DNA of 64,000 nucleotides from CAMUQR01 sp963526735 (GCA_963526735.1 CAURNU010000001.1:1-64000), one strand, 5' to 3'. Shown: positions 16,136 to 25,175, counted from the stretch's first letter. Numbers and translations are program-made. The notes: generated by a model not told the origin, from the sequence alone.

Positions 16136-17911
16136 TTAGACCACATCCGAGGCCACGCGATTAACTTCTTCAAGCGATGTAATACCGTTTAGAGCCTTTA
16201 AATAACCATCTTGACGCATGGTTACCATCCCCTGTTCAACCGCTAATTTATTAATTTCAGTGCTAGTGGCATGTTTAACAATTAAGTTTTCCATTTCTTC
16301 AGTAATATCCATCACTTCATAAATACCAGCTCGTCCTTTATAACCACCCGGTGCGTTCTTCGTCGAAGCCGCCTTAGTTAAAGTATAAGCCTGCTGACCA
16401 GCCAGCGGTAAGTTGACGTAGCCCAAATCTTCCGACACCGTCCGGACTTCTTCTTTGGTTTTTGGCAAAATTGAGTCGAGCGCATTATGAATTGAATCGG
16501 TTTCCGCTGCACTTGATTGGTAAGTTGTTTGGTCTTCTTTAGAAATCCGACGCACCAAACGCTGACCAATGACCGTGTTAACTGTTGAAGCAATAAGATA
16601 CGGCTCAATCCCCATATCAAGTAAACGTGGCAACACGCCCGCTGCTGAGTTGGTGTGGAGAGTCGAAAACACCAAGTGTCCCGTTAGCGCCGCTTGCACA
16701 GCCAAGCGCGCCGTTTCTGAGTCACGGATCTCACCAACCATCACTACGTCCGGGTCCTGACGCAAAATTGAGCGCAAACCACTCGCGAAAGTCAAACCAA
16801 CTTCTGAGTTGACTTGGATTTGGTTAATACCGCCCATCTTATATTCCACTGGATCCTCAAGGGTGACGATATTGATGGTTTCGTCTTTAATTTCTTGAAT
16901 TAAAGCATACAAACTGGTTGACTTACCTGAACCAGTTGGGCCAGAGGTTAGCACCATACCGTTCGGCTGAGCAATACCTTTACGAATTGCCCGAAGCGAC
17001 CGACCAGCATAACCCATATCCTCTAGTTTAAGAGTGGTACCGGTTTTATCCAGCAAACGAATCACCACTTGTTCGCCCCAGACTACTGGGCTAATCGCGA
17101 TACGTAAGTCGACTTCTTTATCCATCACTTTAACCGCAAATTGACCATCTTGAGGAATGCGGTGTTCATCAATTTTTAAATCTGACAAAATCTTAATACG
17201 CGACACTAGTGCTGGCTCGATTGTCTTCGGTAACTGCATAATTTCACGCAACATACCATCCACTCGACAACGAATCTTGAGGGACTCTTCTAGTGGCTCA
17301 ATGTGGATATCACTGGCTTTGGTTTTGACGGCATATTCCAAAATGGTATTTAAAGCCTTAGAAATCGGTGAATCCTGAACAATTACTTTTAGATTATCGG
17401 ATTCCTCACTAGCAATCTTGCTTTCAGCTTCCGAGACTGCCGCTGCCTTATTAACTGACGAGAAGTCTGTACCGTATTGTTCAAGAATATGACGAATCCC
17501 TTGTTCACTCGCCATATAGACTTTCAGTGGTTTTTTAACTAAGCTAGTTAAATAGTCAATTGCCTGAATATTATTAGCGTCAATCATCGCCACCGACAAA
17601 CGCCCACTTGCCGACAAACTCAGCGGTACCGCCATACTGCGTTCAGCGGCGCTGTTTGGAATAATCTTGAGCACTTCAGGGTCAACTACAAAATCGCTAA
17701 TATTAGCATATGGTACGTTCAGAAGCATTGCTTCAATTTGAACAATCGCCTCGATATCCACTAAACCACTCCGCACTAAAGCCTCAATAATCGGCTCATT
17801 AGCCGTTTCAGCAGTTGCGATCGCCTCTTGTAATTTCGTAGGATCTACCAAACCTTCAGATTGCAAAATCTGAAGCATTTGGTTTTGATGCTCAACGGAA
17901 ATATTGGGCAT
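16136..17911 (-). CDS. pilB: Pilus assembly ATPase PilB (591 aa)
   Basis: Powers pilus extension. An N-terminal MshEN-type domain (about 1-150) is followed by the ATPase core. The core shows IHIEPLEESLKIRCRVDGMLREI (Asp box region), GPTGSGKSTSLYALI (Walker A), VVMVGEIRDSETA (Walker B) and TGHLVFSTLHTNSA. The four-cysteine zinc motif usual near GQRLVRR in PilB/GspE is absent: the segment after that phrase has no Cys and is rich in Ser, Thr and Glu. It lies between the small membrane gene and pilT in one transcription unit. Confidence 0.96.
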   Translation of the reverse strand: MPNISVEHQNQMLQILQSEGLVDPTKLQEAIATAETANEPIIEALVRSGLVDIEAIVQIEAMLLNVPYANISDFVVDPEVLKIIPNSAAERSMAVPLSLSASGRLSVAMIDANNIQAIDYLTSLVKKPLKVYMASEQGIRHILEQYGTDFSSVNKAAAVSEAESKIASEESDNLKVIVQDSPISKALNTILEYAVKTKASDIHIEPLEESLKIRCRVDGMLREIMQLPKTIEPALVSRIKILSDLKIDEHRIPQDGQFAVKVMDKEVDLRIAISPVVWGEQVVIRLLDKTGTTLKLEDMGYAGRSLRAIRKGIAQPNGMVLTSGPTGSGKSTSLYALIQEIKDETINIVTLEDPVEYKMGGINQIQVNSEVGLTFASGLRSILRQDPDVVMVGEIRDSETARLAVQAALTGHLVFSTLHTNSAAGVLPRLLDMGIEPYLIASTVNTVIGQRLVRRISKEDQTTYQSSAAETDSIHNALDSILPKTKEEVRTVSEDLGYVNLPLAGQQAYTLTKAASTKNAPGGYKGRAGIYEVMDITEEMENLIVKHATSTEINKLAVEQGMVTMRQDGYLKALNGITSLEEVNRVASDVV

Positions 17912-17914
17912 GGA

Positions 17915-18136
17915 CTATTCCCTCTCTTGGCCGATAAACACCTGAACCGCTGGGTTAATCGCATCTTTATTAAAGACATCAGGACTTGGCTCAACCACAT
18001 CTTTTGAAATTAAGTCGACTTTTTTTACTTTAGTTTGGTTTTTAAAATTAGTAAAGATAGCATTAACGATAAAATACGATATGAACAGACAAACTACTAC
18101 GATGACTACGGTTATAGCTATATCATTTTTTTTCAT
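17915..18136 (-). CDS. Small single-helix protein of the pilus operon (73 aa)
   Basis: One membrane helix near the N-terminus (residues about 5-28) is followed by a short ectodomain with Lys and Asp. The start is placed at the ATG at 18136, since AAAGGA lies 9 bases upstream; an upstream in-frame start would lie deep inside pilO. It overlaps the pilO-like gene by 14 bases and precedes pilB by 3. The position suggests a structural partner of PilN/PilO, like PilP but without its lipoprotein signal. Confidence 0.7.
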   Translation of the reverse strand: MKKNDIAITVVIVVVCLFISYFIVNAIFTNFKNQTKVKKVDLISKDVVEPSPDVFNKDAINPAVQVFIGQERE

Positions 18137-18932
18137 TGGTCTTGTCCTTTGCGTTAGTTTTTTTAGTGTTAGTACTGGTTTTTGCCTTGGCGGTATCATC
18201 GACAATTTCAGTATTCATCTTAGGCTCTACAGTTTCACCATAGAATGAACGAGCCGAAATTGACAGCCAGTGACGCATTTTTTCGGGAGCAATTTTCTTG
18301 CCACGATCATCTTTATCTTGACTTCCCGATTGAAACTCAATTCGGTCAGCAAACATTGGACGAATAGATTTTTCAAGGTTTTTTAGCACCTGATTGAGTC
18401 CTAAAATTGTACCCGAGATTTTGATTCGGAAATAAATTGACGGATCCTTAACATCACTATATTCCGTGTTATACGCCACCGATGAAAGACCGGCAAATTC
18501 TGGAGTCGTTTCTTCATCACTTTTAGTTAATGATAATTGTTCAATTTCCACTTCCGGCACATTAAGGATAATCCTACGTAAACTCTCGCCTAAGGCCGGC
18601 GTATTAGCACGATCTGGCAAAGCATCTAGAATCACCTGCAAAGCAGTTTCGTTGTTATAGATTTTTTTACCCAACAAATGCTGATTGGCAGACAACGCCT
18701 TAATTGATTTATCAACCTGCTGAATCGATTTATAATTTTTAGCAATATCATCAATGGTTTTGCCCTGTTTAGCGATTACTGTCTGATTATGCATTAATCG
18801 CTTCACTAAGAAGAAACTAGTCATAATTGATAAGCTTGATAATAAGGCTCCACCGAAAATAATCACAATCATTATAGTGTGACTTTTCTGAATCATTCGG
18901 CGCTTATTACGAGAGGTAGTTAAATTACTCAT
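18123..18932 (-). CDS. pilO: PilO-like pilus alignment protein (269 aa)
   Basis: A basic N-terminus, one membrane helix (about 18-40), a coiled-coil stretch (45-90) and a ferredoxin-like ectodomain are seen, the layout of PilO. The C-terminus (about 245-269) is a Lys/Thr tail. Sequence identity to PilO cannot be judged by eye; the call rests on topology and its place after pilM and pilN, with 4-base overlap (ATGA) to pilN. Confidence 0.75.
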   Translation of the reverse strand: MSNLTTSRNKRRMIQKSHTIMIVIIFGGALLSSLSIMTSFFLVKRLMHNQTVIAKQGKTIDDIAKNYKSIQQVDKSIKALSANQHLLGKKIYNNETALQVILDALPDRANTPALGESLRRIILNVPEVEIEQLSLTKSDEETTPEFAGLSSVAYNTEYSDVKDPSIYFRIKISGTILGLNQVLKNLEKSIRPMFADRIEFQSGSQDKDDRGKKIAPEKMRHWLSISARSFYGETVEPKMNTEIVDDTAKAKTSTNTKKTNAKDKTNEKK

Positions 18933-19774
18933 TTTTTGTCTCCAGCTTGCTTATTTTGTTTATCTTCTTCTTTTAACGAGCCAAACAATTCTGGTGGCAC
19001 CGACAGCAATGAGTCAGTCACATCCTTGTAGGTTGAGCCTTGAATAATAGCAGTTTTTTCATGATTTGAGAAGAACTTATCGTGCATCGCCAAACCGATT
19101 TTGAAGGTTAAAACTTGCTTACCTTCTGAGTTTTGACCTAAACTTGGGTCACTGAGCAATGAAGCTTTTTGATCGCGCAACAAATAATCATACTGACTAT
19201 TTTTAATTTCCGAGTCAAGTTGTTTAGTGGCTTCATCGGCATTAGTTTGCGACTGATTATTAATTTCTTCCAGTTTGCTGTTGTTAATATAAGTGACCTG
19301 TGCGTTATTCAAAGTCTTCATCAAACGCTCCAACTCCACATAACCAGTAGAGGAAAAAGCATCAATAATTAAATTTTTCTTGTGCGGATCAACATCAATT
19401 TTAGAAATTGTAACATCTAATTTATATTTAGTAATCACTTGAGTAATTAATGAAAAAGTACGCGAAGTGACCGTCTTTTTCTTATGAATAGCATCAAGTC
19501 GTGATAATTGTTTTTGAATCGTCAATAAACTATTAATACCCTGGTAGTTTTTATATTTATTAAAATCATTGGTAATTTGCTTATCCTGACTACCAATAAT
19601 AATCGACTGAACAATTGCCACCACCATCAGCAAAACAATCGTGACAGTCACAAAACCACCCGAGATAATAATTGACCAGGTCGCTACTCGATCGCGCATT
19701 TGACGCGCCGCCAAAACCTCTTGCTTAATATCCGGCAAGAGATTAACTTCAACCATTTTCATTGAGCGTTTCAT
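18929..19774 (-). CDS. pilN: PilN-like pilus alignment protein (281 aa)
   Basis: The short N-terminal motif VEVNLLPDIKQEV is the PilN peptide that docks into PilM. A membrane helix (about 32-58), a coiled coil and a periplasmic-type domain follow. It overlaps pilM and pilO by 4 bases on either side, so the three are translated together. Length is larger than the usual about 200 residues, mostly at the C-terminus. Confidence 0.85.
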   Translation of the reverse strand: MKRSMKMVEVNLLPDIKQEVLAARQMRDRVATWSIIISGGFVTVTIVLLMVVAIVQSIIIGSQDKQITNDFNKYKNYQGINSLLTIQKQLSRLDAIHKKKTVTSRTFSLITQVITKYKLDVTISKIDVDPHKKNLIIDAFSSTGYVELERLMKTLNNAQVTYINNSKLEEINNQSQTNADEATKQLDSEIKNSQYDYLLRDQKASLLSDPSLGQNSEGKQVLTFKIGLAMHDKFFSNHEKTAIIQGSTYKDVTDSLLSVPPELFGSLKEEDKQNKQAGDKK

Positions 19775-20832
19775 AAATTATTACTCCTTTGCGCTAAACC
19801 TACCGCCACCGCAAATTCCGCACCAGTCGATAATAAAGCATTCTGTTGTTCAGGTGTTAAGACCACATCATTCCAAGGTGAACCAATCACAGTTTTGACA
19901 CTAGTATAGTTAGCGATATATTGATTCATCATCGGGGTCATTGCTGCGTAACCTGACACAATAATTTGTCCAACTTGTAATTGTGGATAACGCGTCTGGA
20001 AGAATTTCAGAGACTTATTCAGTTCAGCGGTAAAGTTCTCAAGTGACGACTCAATCGCCGCAAACACTTTGCCTTCAAGCTTATCAGTTGCTAAACCAAA
20101 TTTTAGAATAAATTGTCGCGCTTGATCTTCTTTGATGTCGAGACCACGGACCGCCGCTTGAATAATATTATTGAAACCGATTGGAATTGACCGAACTAAG
20201 CGTGGTGCGCCCTGATATACAATCGTAAGTTCAGTGGTAATTTCCCCTAAGTCAACGATCATATTCGCTCCGCCATCCAGCTCCATATTCAGTGAGCGCG
20301 AAATTGCAATCTGATCTGGTTCAAATGCAATTACGTTCAAACCGAGCTCTTCTAGAAAATCCAATTGCCGTTCACTATATTCAATTGAGGTACTCGACAG
20401 TAAAACTTCTTTTTTCGACGGGTCGCGCGGTGATTGACCAAGCACTGCCCAGTCAAATTTGGCATCTTCAACTGCCATTGGGATGTATTGATCAACTTGA
20501 TATTTAATGGTTTTAGTTAATTCCACGTCAGTTTGATCAGGCATATCAATAATCGTAGTAAACGCTTTGCTCGATGGCAAACTCAAGACAACGTTTTTGG
20601 TTTTAATACCAGATTGGCCAATAGCATTCGCCACCGCCTCACCTAAGCGTTTCAAACCCGAATCCGAATCATCCATACTGACCCGCATATCGATTGGCAG
20701 GTAGGCATAATTTTTTAAGACAAAAGAACCAGCCCCGTCCTTATTATCACGAGGTGCTAATTGAACTACACGGATTGATCTAGTGCCTATATCCAGACCA
20801 AAAAAGTCGCCCACTCTGCTAAATATATTCAT
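19771..20832 (-). CDS. pilM: Type IV pilus actin-like protein PilM (353 aa)
   Basis: A cytoplasmic ASKHA-fold ATPase that forms the ring linking PilN to the motor. The N-terminus has FFGLDIGTRSIRVVQL (phosphate-1 loop). MIVDLGEITTELTIVY is the phosphate-2 loop, and IIVSGYAAMTPMM is the adenosine loop. It is the first gene of the pilus unit pilM-N-O-(small)-B-T-C. Its ATG comes 7 bases after TATAAT with no ribosome site, so the main pilus operon probably begins with a leaderless start. Confidence 0.95.
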   Translation of the reverse strand: MNIFSRVGDFFGLDIGTRSIRVVQLAPRDNKDGAGSFVLKNYAYLPIDMRVSMDDSDSGLKRLGEAVANAIGQSGIKTKNVVLSLPSSKAFTTIIDMPDQTDVELTKTIKYQVDQYIPMAVEDAKFDWAVLGQSPRDPSKKEVLLSSTSIEYSERQLDFLEELGLNVIAFEPDQIAISRSLNMELDGGANMIVDLGEITTELTIVYQGAPRLVRSIPIGFNNIIQAAVRGLDIKEDQARQFILKFGLATDKLEGKVFAAIESSLENFTAELNKSLKFFQTRYPQLQVGQIIVSGYAAMTPMMNQYIANYTSVKTVIGSPWNDVVLTPEQQNALLSTGAEFAVAVGLAQRSNNL

Positions 20833-20839
20833 AAGCTTT

Positions 20840-20868
20840 ATTATACATAAATGCTAGAGTTTTCGCAA
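20840..20868 (-). promoter_or_regulatory. Promoter of the main pilus operon, leaderless
   Basis: Minus strand: TTGCGA (20868-20863), a 17-base spacer ending TATG, then TATAAT (20845-20840). The pilM ATG begins 7 bases later. Confidence 0.75.
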
Positions 20869-20924
20869 CTTTTTTATTATTATCCATCAGCCAACCCCGC
20901 CCACTGGGCTTTAGATGTTTTTTA

Positions 20925-20933
20925 TGCTATAAT
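20925..20933 (+). promoter_or_regulatory. Extended -10 promoter of ychF
   Basis: TGC-TATAAT with the hexamer at 20928-20933; the start point is near 20940. The -35 region is weak. A short leader with AAAGGAG precedes the ATG. Confidence 0.6.
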
Positions 20934-20957
20934 TTGCCTGATTATTAAAGGAGTTTT

Positions 20958-22031
20958 ATGAGTTTATCAATTGGAATTGTCGGTTTGCCAAATGTTGGCA
21001 AATCCACCTTGTTTAATATTTTAACTAAAAATGAAATTTTAGCGGCGAATTATCCGTTTGCGACGATTGAGCCAAATTCAGGTATCGTACCAGTGCCTGA
21101 CCAGCGCCTGAATGTTTTACAACAAATTTACGGCGCTAGCAAAATTATCCCCGCCACAGTTGAATTTATTGATATTGCCGGCTTAGTCGCAGGAGCATCA
21201 AAAGGTGAAGGTCTCGGCAACCAATTCCTAGCCAATATTCGCAATACCAGCGCCATTGTTCACCTGGTGCGAGCTTTTGATGACGACAACATTATTCACG
21301 TCAACAATCAAATTAACCCCGCTGGTGATATTGAAGTCATCAATACTGAGCTGATTCTAGCTGATCTTGCTTCCATTGAAAAACAACTTACTAAACTCGC
21401 CAAAGAAGCCAAGACTAACCCGAAACTCCGCACCAAACTTGACCTCCTCAATCACATCAAAACTGAACTAGAATCAGGCAAAACTATCAACCAATTAGAT
21501 ATTGATCACGATGAGTTGAAGGATTTAAATCTCCTGACAGCTAAACCAGTGATTTATGTTTTCAACCTCTCCGAAACTGACCTCACTAATGATGCCAAAA
21601 AAGCCGAGCTCACCGCCTTAGTTGCTCCCGCCAAAGCCAACTTTATCGCCATCAAACTAGAAGATGAACTCCGCACCCTACCTGACGATGAAGCCAAAGA
21701 ACTACTCGAAAGTTACGGTGTCAGCGAAGGTGGTTTAGCTCAACTAATCCATTCCGCCTATGATATTCTAGGCTTACAAAGTTACCTCACCGCCGGACCA
21801 AAAGAAGTCCACGCCTGGACAATCAAACAAGGCTCGACCGCCCCGCAAGCCGCTGGCGTTATTCACTCCGATTTTGAGCGGGGCTTTATTGCCGCACAAA
21901 TTGTTGACTACGACGACCTCGTCGCACTTGGTAGTGAACAAAAAGCCAAAGAAGCCGGCAAAATCCGTACCGAAGGTAAGGATTACATCATGCGCCCTGG
22001 CGATGTCGTCGAGTTTCGCTTTAACGTTTAG
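20958..22031 (+). CDS. ychF: Redox-regulated ribosome-associated ATPase YchF (357 aa)
   Basis: An Obg-family P-loop protein that binds ribosomes and hydrolyses ATP. G1 is GLPNVGKSTLFN, the switch region lies in NYPFATIEPN, and G3 is DIAGLVAGASKGEGLGN. The position that is NKxD in GTPases reads YVFNLSE, as in ATP-specific YchF. The C-terminal TGS domain ends with KEAGKIRTEGKDY and the typical GDVVEFRFNV. Full length. A strong ribosome site (AAAGGAG) precedes the start. It is divergent from pilM. Confidence 0.96.
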   Translation: MSLSIGIVGLPNVGKSTLFNILTKNEILAANYPFATIEPNSGIVPVPDQRLNVLQQIYGASKIIPATVEFIDIAGLVAGASKGEGLGNQFLANIRNTSAIVHLVRAFDDDNIIHVNNQINPAGDIEVINTELILADLASIEKQLTKLAKEAKTNPKLRTKLDLLNHIKTELESGKTINQLDIDHDELKDLNLLTAKPVIYVFNLSETDLTNDAKKAELTALVAPAKANFIAIKLEDELRTLPDDEAKELLESYGVSEGGLAQLIHSAYDILGLQSYLTAGPKEVHAWTIKQGSTAPQAAGVIHSDFERGFIAAQIVDYDDLVALGSEQKAKEAGKIRTEGKDYIMRPGDVVEFRFNV

Positions 22032-22059
22032 TTCTCAACTTATAACTTTTCAACCACTT

Positions 22060-22090
22060 AAAATCCCCCGCTTACACGCGAGGGATTTTT
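22060..22090 (+). terminator. Terminator between ychF and the convergent membrane protein gene
   Basis: AAATCCCcCG (22061-22070) pairs with CGaGGGATTT (22079-22088), with a T run after it and an A run before it. It can work in both directions. Confidence 0.8.
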
Positions 22091-22104
22091 GACAATCAAT
22101 TATT

Positions 22105-23007
22105 TTAAAAAGTTTCTTTTGGTTGAAGTTGATTAATTGTAGCTTGAACTGTCACCATCTGCTCAGCTGTTAAATCTTTTGTAAGCTTCGACAACACGCG
22201 ATCGTTATTGTTAACAACATCGTGTAATTCCATAATCAACTGACCAGTACCAGTACTACGAGTTTTCAGCACACGAATCACAGTGCGCGGTTTATTGCCT
22301 TTGAAGATTTTATCATGCTTATTGTCGTTCAAAATCTTCACCACTACTTGATCTAACTTTTTGTCAGCATCTAATTGCTTAACTAAATCGTCGTACAATT
22401 CGGGTGCTACACTTGCTGTATATTTTAAATCACGATACATTTTGGCTGACTTATCTTTAGTCCGCTCCCCAACTGCCCAGGTGCCTGCTGCCCAACCACC
22501 GATTGCTCCACCAGCTACACTTAGCCAAAATGAAATAGCACTGACAACGGAGTTTTTAATTTTAGTGCCTTTACGATTAGAACGTGAAGTGAGAGTGATG
22601 GTTGACTCATTGTGTTGATACTCTAAGTATTTATAAAAATTCAAATCCTGACTCACTTTTTTATTAAAGTCTTCTAGATCCTTGGCGCTTAACTTGCCAT
22701 ATTTTGCTTCAATACCTTCTTTAATATCTTGCACAGCGTAATGATAATCACCGTAAGTGCTGGTGAAGAATGACGCCAAACCGATTAACATCGCCAGTGG
22801 AATCATCCAGGTACGAATTGGTTGTTTGCTTAGTTTAGTGCCGATAAACAAACCAACCGCCGCTAAACCACCAACCAGTGCCGCCCCGATTGGAAAAATA
22901 TAGGCAATTGAAAATCCTTGAATATTAAGATTGAATCGATGGTTTAAAAACGCTGTTAGAAATGACGCTAAACCCAGCGTAATCACCGTTAAAATTGTTG
23001 CTAACAT
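22105..23007 (-). CDS. Unrecognised membrane protein (300 aa)
   Basis: Three hydrophobic segments occupy the first 85 residues (about 3-20, 30-55, 65-85). A soluble stretch (90-150) follows, then a Gly/Ala-rich helix (about 155-180, AGGAIGGWAAGTWAVG) and a charged C-terminal domain rich in Lys, Asp and Val. No motif allows a family call. It has a promoter-like TATAAT about 27 bases upstream and AAAGGAG before the ATG. It is probably transcribed alone; a terminator lies upstream of its promoter. Confidence 0.6.
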   Translation of the reverse strand: MLATILTVITLGLASFLTAFLNHRFNLNIQGFSIAYIFPIGAALVGGLAAVGLFIGTKLSKQPIRTWMIPLAMLIGLASFFTSTYGDYHYAVQDIKEGIEAKYGKLSAKDLEDFNKKVSQDLNFYKYLEYQHNESTITLTSRSNRKGTKIKNSVVSAISFWLSVAGGAIGGWAAGTWAVGERTKDKSAKMYRDLKYTASVAPELYDDLVKQLDADKKLDQVVVKILNDNKHDKIFKGNKPRTVIRVLKTRSTGTGQLIMELHDVVNNNDRVLSKLTKDLTAEQMVTVQATINQLQPKETF

Positions 23008-23054
23008 AGCTCTCCTTTGTTTAATTTCTCATCTATTATAACACGCCCTGAACT

Positions 23055-23089
23055 AAAAATATCGTTGTAAATAAGTCAACGATATTTTT
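23055..23089 (-). terminator. Terminator of tlyA
   Basis: AAAAATATCGTTG and CAACGATATTTTT form a perfect 13-bp inverted repeat with a 9-base loop, bidirectional by symmetry. Confidence 0.8.
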
Positions 23090-23126
23090 AATGATTGTAT
23101 AAGTTTTTGTTCCACAACACTGAGTG

Positions 23127-23855
23127 CTATTTTTTTGGTTTTAACAGATAGAAGCGTTCAATGTTGCCTTTTTTACCACTGATGGCGCTATCTTGTTTGG
23201 TCACAATCACCGCTACATCTCGCACCCAATTCTCGAACTCTGCCAACACTTGCCGACGATATTTTTCGTTTTTAATCACGCCTTTGTTTAGAAAACTTTT
23301 TTCAGCTTCAAATTGTGGTTTTAACATCACCGCCAGTTGTGTTTCTGACTTCGTTAAATTTGTCATAATCACCAATAAAATCTGTCGTACCGAGATAAAC
23401 GATACATCAATCAAAATCAGGTCTGGTCGAGCCTGTTGTGGATTTAACACGAAGTCGCGAATATCAGTTTTTTCGTGAAGTTCAATTCGTGGATCTTGAC
23501 GCAATTTTTTATCCATTTGATCAGAACCGACGTCCACTGCGTAAACTAACCGCGCCCCGGCCTGCAATGCAAATTCTGTAAAACCACCGGTGCTTGATCC
23601 CACGTCCAATACAACTTTATCGCGAAAATCTAGTTGTAAATCCTCAGCTACGCTGGCTAGTTTTAAACCAGCCCGTGACACCAATTGTTGTTGAATTTGC
23701 AGTTCTAGTTTGTCATCATCATTAACAAACCAACCAGCCTTGATTACCACCCGACCATTAACCAACACCTCGCCTAGTCGAATAAAGTTTTCCGCCTGTG
23801 AGCGACTACTGACTAATCCCCGCTCCACTAACGCTTTGTCTAATCTTTGTTTCAT
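23127..23855 (-). CDS. tlyA: TlyA-type rRNA 2'-O-methyltransferase (242 aa)
   Basis: An S4-like RNA-binding domain (residues 1-60, KQRLDKALVERGL...SRSQAENFI) is fused to an FtsJ/RrmJ-fold methyltransferase. The SAM loop is LDVGSSTGGFTEFAL; LILIDVSFIS and VMLKPQFE are the next core motifs. Family members methylate 16S and 23S rRNA ribose and were once called hemolysin A. The start is placed at the ATG at 23855: the earlier in-frame ATG at 23864 overlaps the -10 box (TATAATG), and from 23855 the gap to TATAAT is 7 bases, the spacing seen at other leaderless genes here. Confidence 0.92.
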   Translation of the reverse strand: MKQRLDKALVERGLVSSRSQAENFIRLGEVLVNGRVVIKAGWFVNDDDKLELQIQQQLVSRAGLKLASVAEDLQLDFRDKVVLDVGSSTGGFTEFALQAGARLVYAVDVGSDQMDKKLRQDPRIELHEKTDIRDFVLNPQQARPDLILIDVSFISVRQILLVIMTNLTKSETQLAVMLKPQFEAEKSFLNKGVIKNEKYRRQVLAEFENWVRDVAVIVTKQDSAISGKKGNIERFYLLKPKK

Positions 23856-23862
23856 GGCGGTC

Positions 23863-23868
23863 ATTATA
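23863..23868 (-). promoter_or_regulatory. Extended -10 box of tlyA, leaderless
   Basis: Minus strand TGG-TATAAT, followed after 7 bases by the ATG at 23855. No ribosome site. Confidence 0.65.
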
Positions 23869-23896
23869 CCACGAAATCCTTTTAATAATTAGTCAA

Positions 23897-23940
23897 AACA
23901 AAAACAACCGCCTGCTACATTCACAGAACGGCTGTTTTAT
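23897..23940 (-). terminator. Terminator after efp
   Basis: Minus strand AAAACAGCCG (23938-23929) pairs with CGGTTGTTTT (23910-23901) with one mismatch, followed by T-rich sequence. It closes the rpsF-ssb-rpsR-efp cluster. Confidence 0.65.
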
Positions 23941-23958
23941 TTATCATCCTATCGCTAC

Positions 23959-24519
23959 TTATTTACGACGTTCGCGATAAGCGCCAGTTTCGGTGTCGAT
24001 TGACACTTCATCACCAGTTTTGATAAAGGCTGGAACTTTCACGACCAGACCGGTTTCTAGTTCGGCGTCTTTTAACACGCTCGAGGTAGTGTCGCCTTTG
24101 ACCACATCCTCAGTGTAAACCACACTCAAGAACAGGTTTTTTGGCAAAGTTAGGTTAATCACTCGACCGTCGAAGAATTGAAGATTAACTTCCGTACCCT
24201 CTTTCAAATAATTGATACTATCCCCGACAATTTCCAAACTCAGCTCAAATTGTTCAAAAGTCTCTTGATTCATAAAGTAAGCATTGTCGCCATCTTTATA
24301 CAAATATTGGACTTTTTGGCTGTCAACTTCCGCTGGTTTGATTTTTTCTTGGCCTTTGTAGGTTTTTGGTAGCACGCTACCGTCAGCTAAGTTGCGAATT
24401 TTGACATTGACGATACTACCGCCTCGTCCCATCACTTTTTGTGAATATTCAATTACCTGATAAGGCGCACCATCGATATCAATCAAAACGCCTTTTTTCA
24501 GTTCAGTTGGCAAATACAT
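23959..24519 (-). CDS. efp: Elongation factor P (186 aa)
   Basis: Rescues ribosomes stalled on polyproline. All three beta domains are present: the KOW-like N-terminus (KKGVLIDIDGAPYQVIEY), the central OB fold and the C-terminal OB domain ending in TGDEVSIDTETGAYRERR. The loop that reaches the peptidyl-tRNA reads MGRGGS, so the tip residue is Arg32, not Lys. In Pseudomonas-type EF-P an Arg at this place is rhamnosylated; whether that happens here is unknown. The cell encodes proteins with long Pro-rich tails (for example at 54397). It follows rpsR by 13 bases. Confidence 0.96.
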   Translation of the reverse strand: MYLPTELKKGVLIDIDGAPYQVIEYSQKVMGRGGSIVNVKIRNLADGSVLPKTYKGQEKIKPAEVDSQKVQYLYKDGDNAYFMNQETFEQFELSLEIVGDSINYLKEGTEVNLQFFDGRVINLTLPKNLFLSVVYTEDVVKGDTTSSVLKDAELETGLVVKVPAFIKTGDEVSIDTETGAYRERRK

Positions 24520-24532
24520 GTTTGACCTCTAA

Positions 24533-24727
24533 TTAAGCCTGGACAAATGGCAACAGCGCCAAGTGTCGAGCTCGTTTGATCGCAACCGCTAAAGCACGTT
24601 GTTGCTTGGCAGTTAGACCAGTTTTGCTAATTGGATCGATTTGACCATACATATTGATGTAGCGTTGCAAAGTTTTCACATCTTTGTAATCAAACACTAC
24701 ATCGTTATCAAATTTTTTCTTTGACAT
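24533..24727 (-). CDS. rpsR: 30S ribosomal protein S18 (64 aa)
   Basis: Binds 16S rRNA with S6 in the platform. The core DYKDVKTLQRYINMYGQI and the GLTAKQQRALAVAIKRARHLALLPF block are typical. Slightly short at the N-terminus. It is the third gene of rpsF-ssb-rpsR; where many bacteria continue with rplI (L9), this cluster runs into efp. Confidence 0.96.
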   Translation of the reverse strand: MSKKKFDNDVVFDYKDVKTLQRYINMYGQIDPISKTGLTAKQQRALAVAIKRARHLALLPFVQA

Positions 24728-24752
24728 AAACTTCCTTTAATTGATTAGTAAA

Positions 24753-25175
24753 TTAGAATGGAATATCTGACAAATCAATTTCGTCATCAACGACTGCATC
24801 AGCTTGTGGCGCTGGGCTAGCTGGTTGGCTAGCTGGTGCACCCGCACCATCTGAACCACTACTTGGACCGTCAAGAAAAGTCACATCATTCGCCATCACT
24901 TCGATGCGTGAGCGTTTTTGACCATCTTGCTCCCATTGGCGCTGACTGAGGCGACCTTGTACCAGACAACGACGACCTTTACTTAAGTATTGCTGAATCA
25001 ACTCGGCGAGTTTCTCCCAGGCGACAATTTCAAAAAAATCAGCGCCGGCGTCTTGACCGCCTTTGTCGACTGCTAAACTGAAGTTAACAACCGATTTACC
25101 AGTGGTGGTAGTACGGAGTTCTGGATCGCGCGTCAGGCGTCCCATCAGAATTACTTGGTTGATGCTTTTTGCCAT
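24753..25175 (-). CDS. ssb: Single-stranded DNA-binding protein (140 aa)
   Basis: An OB-fold domain covers residues 1-105 (INQVILMGRLTRDPELRTT, FEIVAWEKLAELIQQYLSKG). A Gly/Ala/Pro linker and the acidic tip DEIDLSDIPF, which recruits repair and replication partners, follow. Shorter than E. coli SSB owing to a short linker. It has the usual place between rpsF and rpsR. Confidence 0.96.
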   Translation of the reverse strand: MAKSINQVILMGRLTRDPELRTTTTGKSVVNFSLAVDKGGQDAGADFFEIVAWEKLAELIQQYLSKGRRCLVQGRLSQRQWEQDGQKRSRIEVMANDVTFLDGPSSGSDGAGAPASQPASPAPQADAVVDDEIDLSDIPF

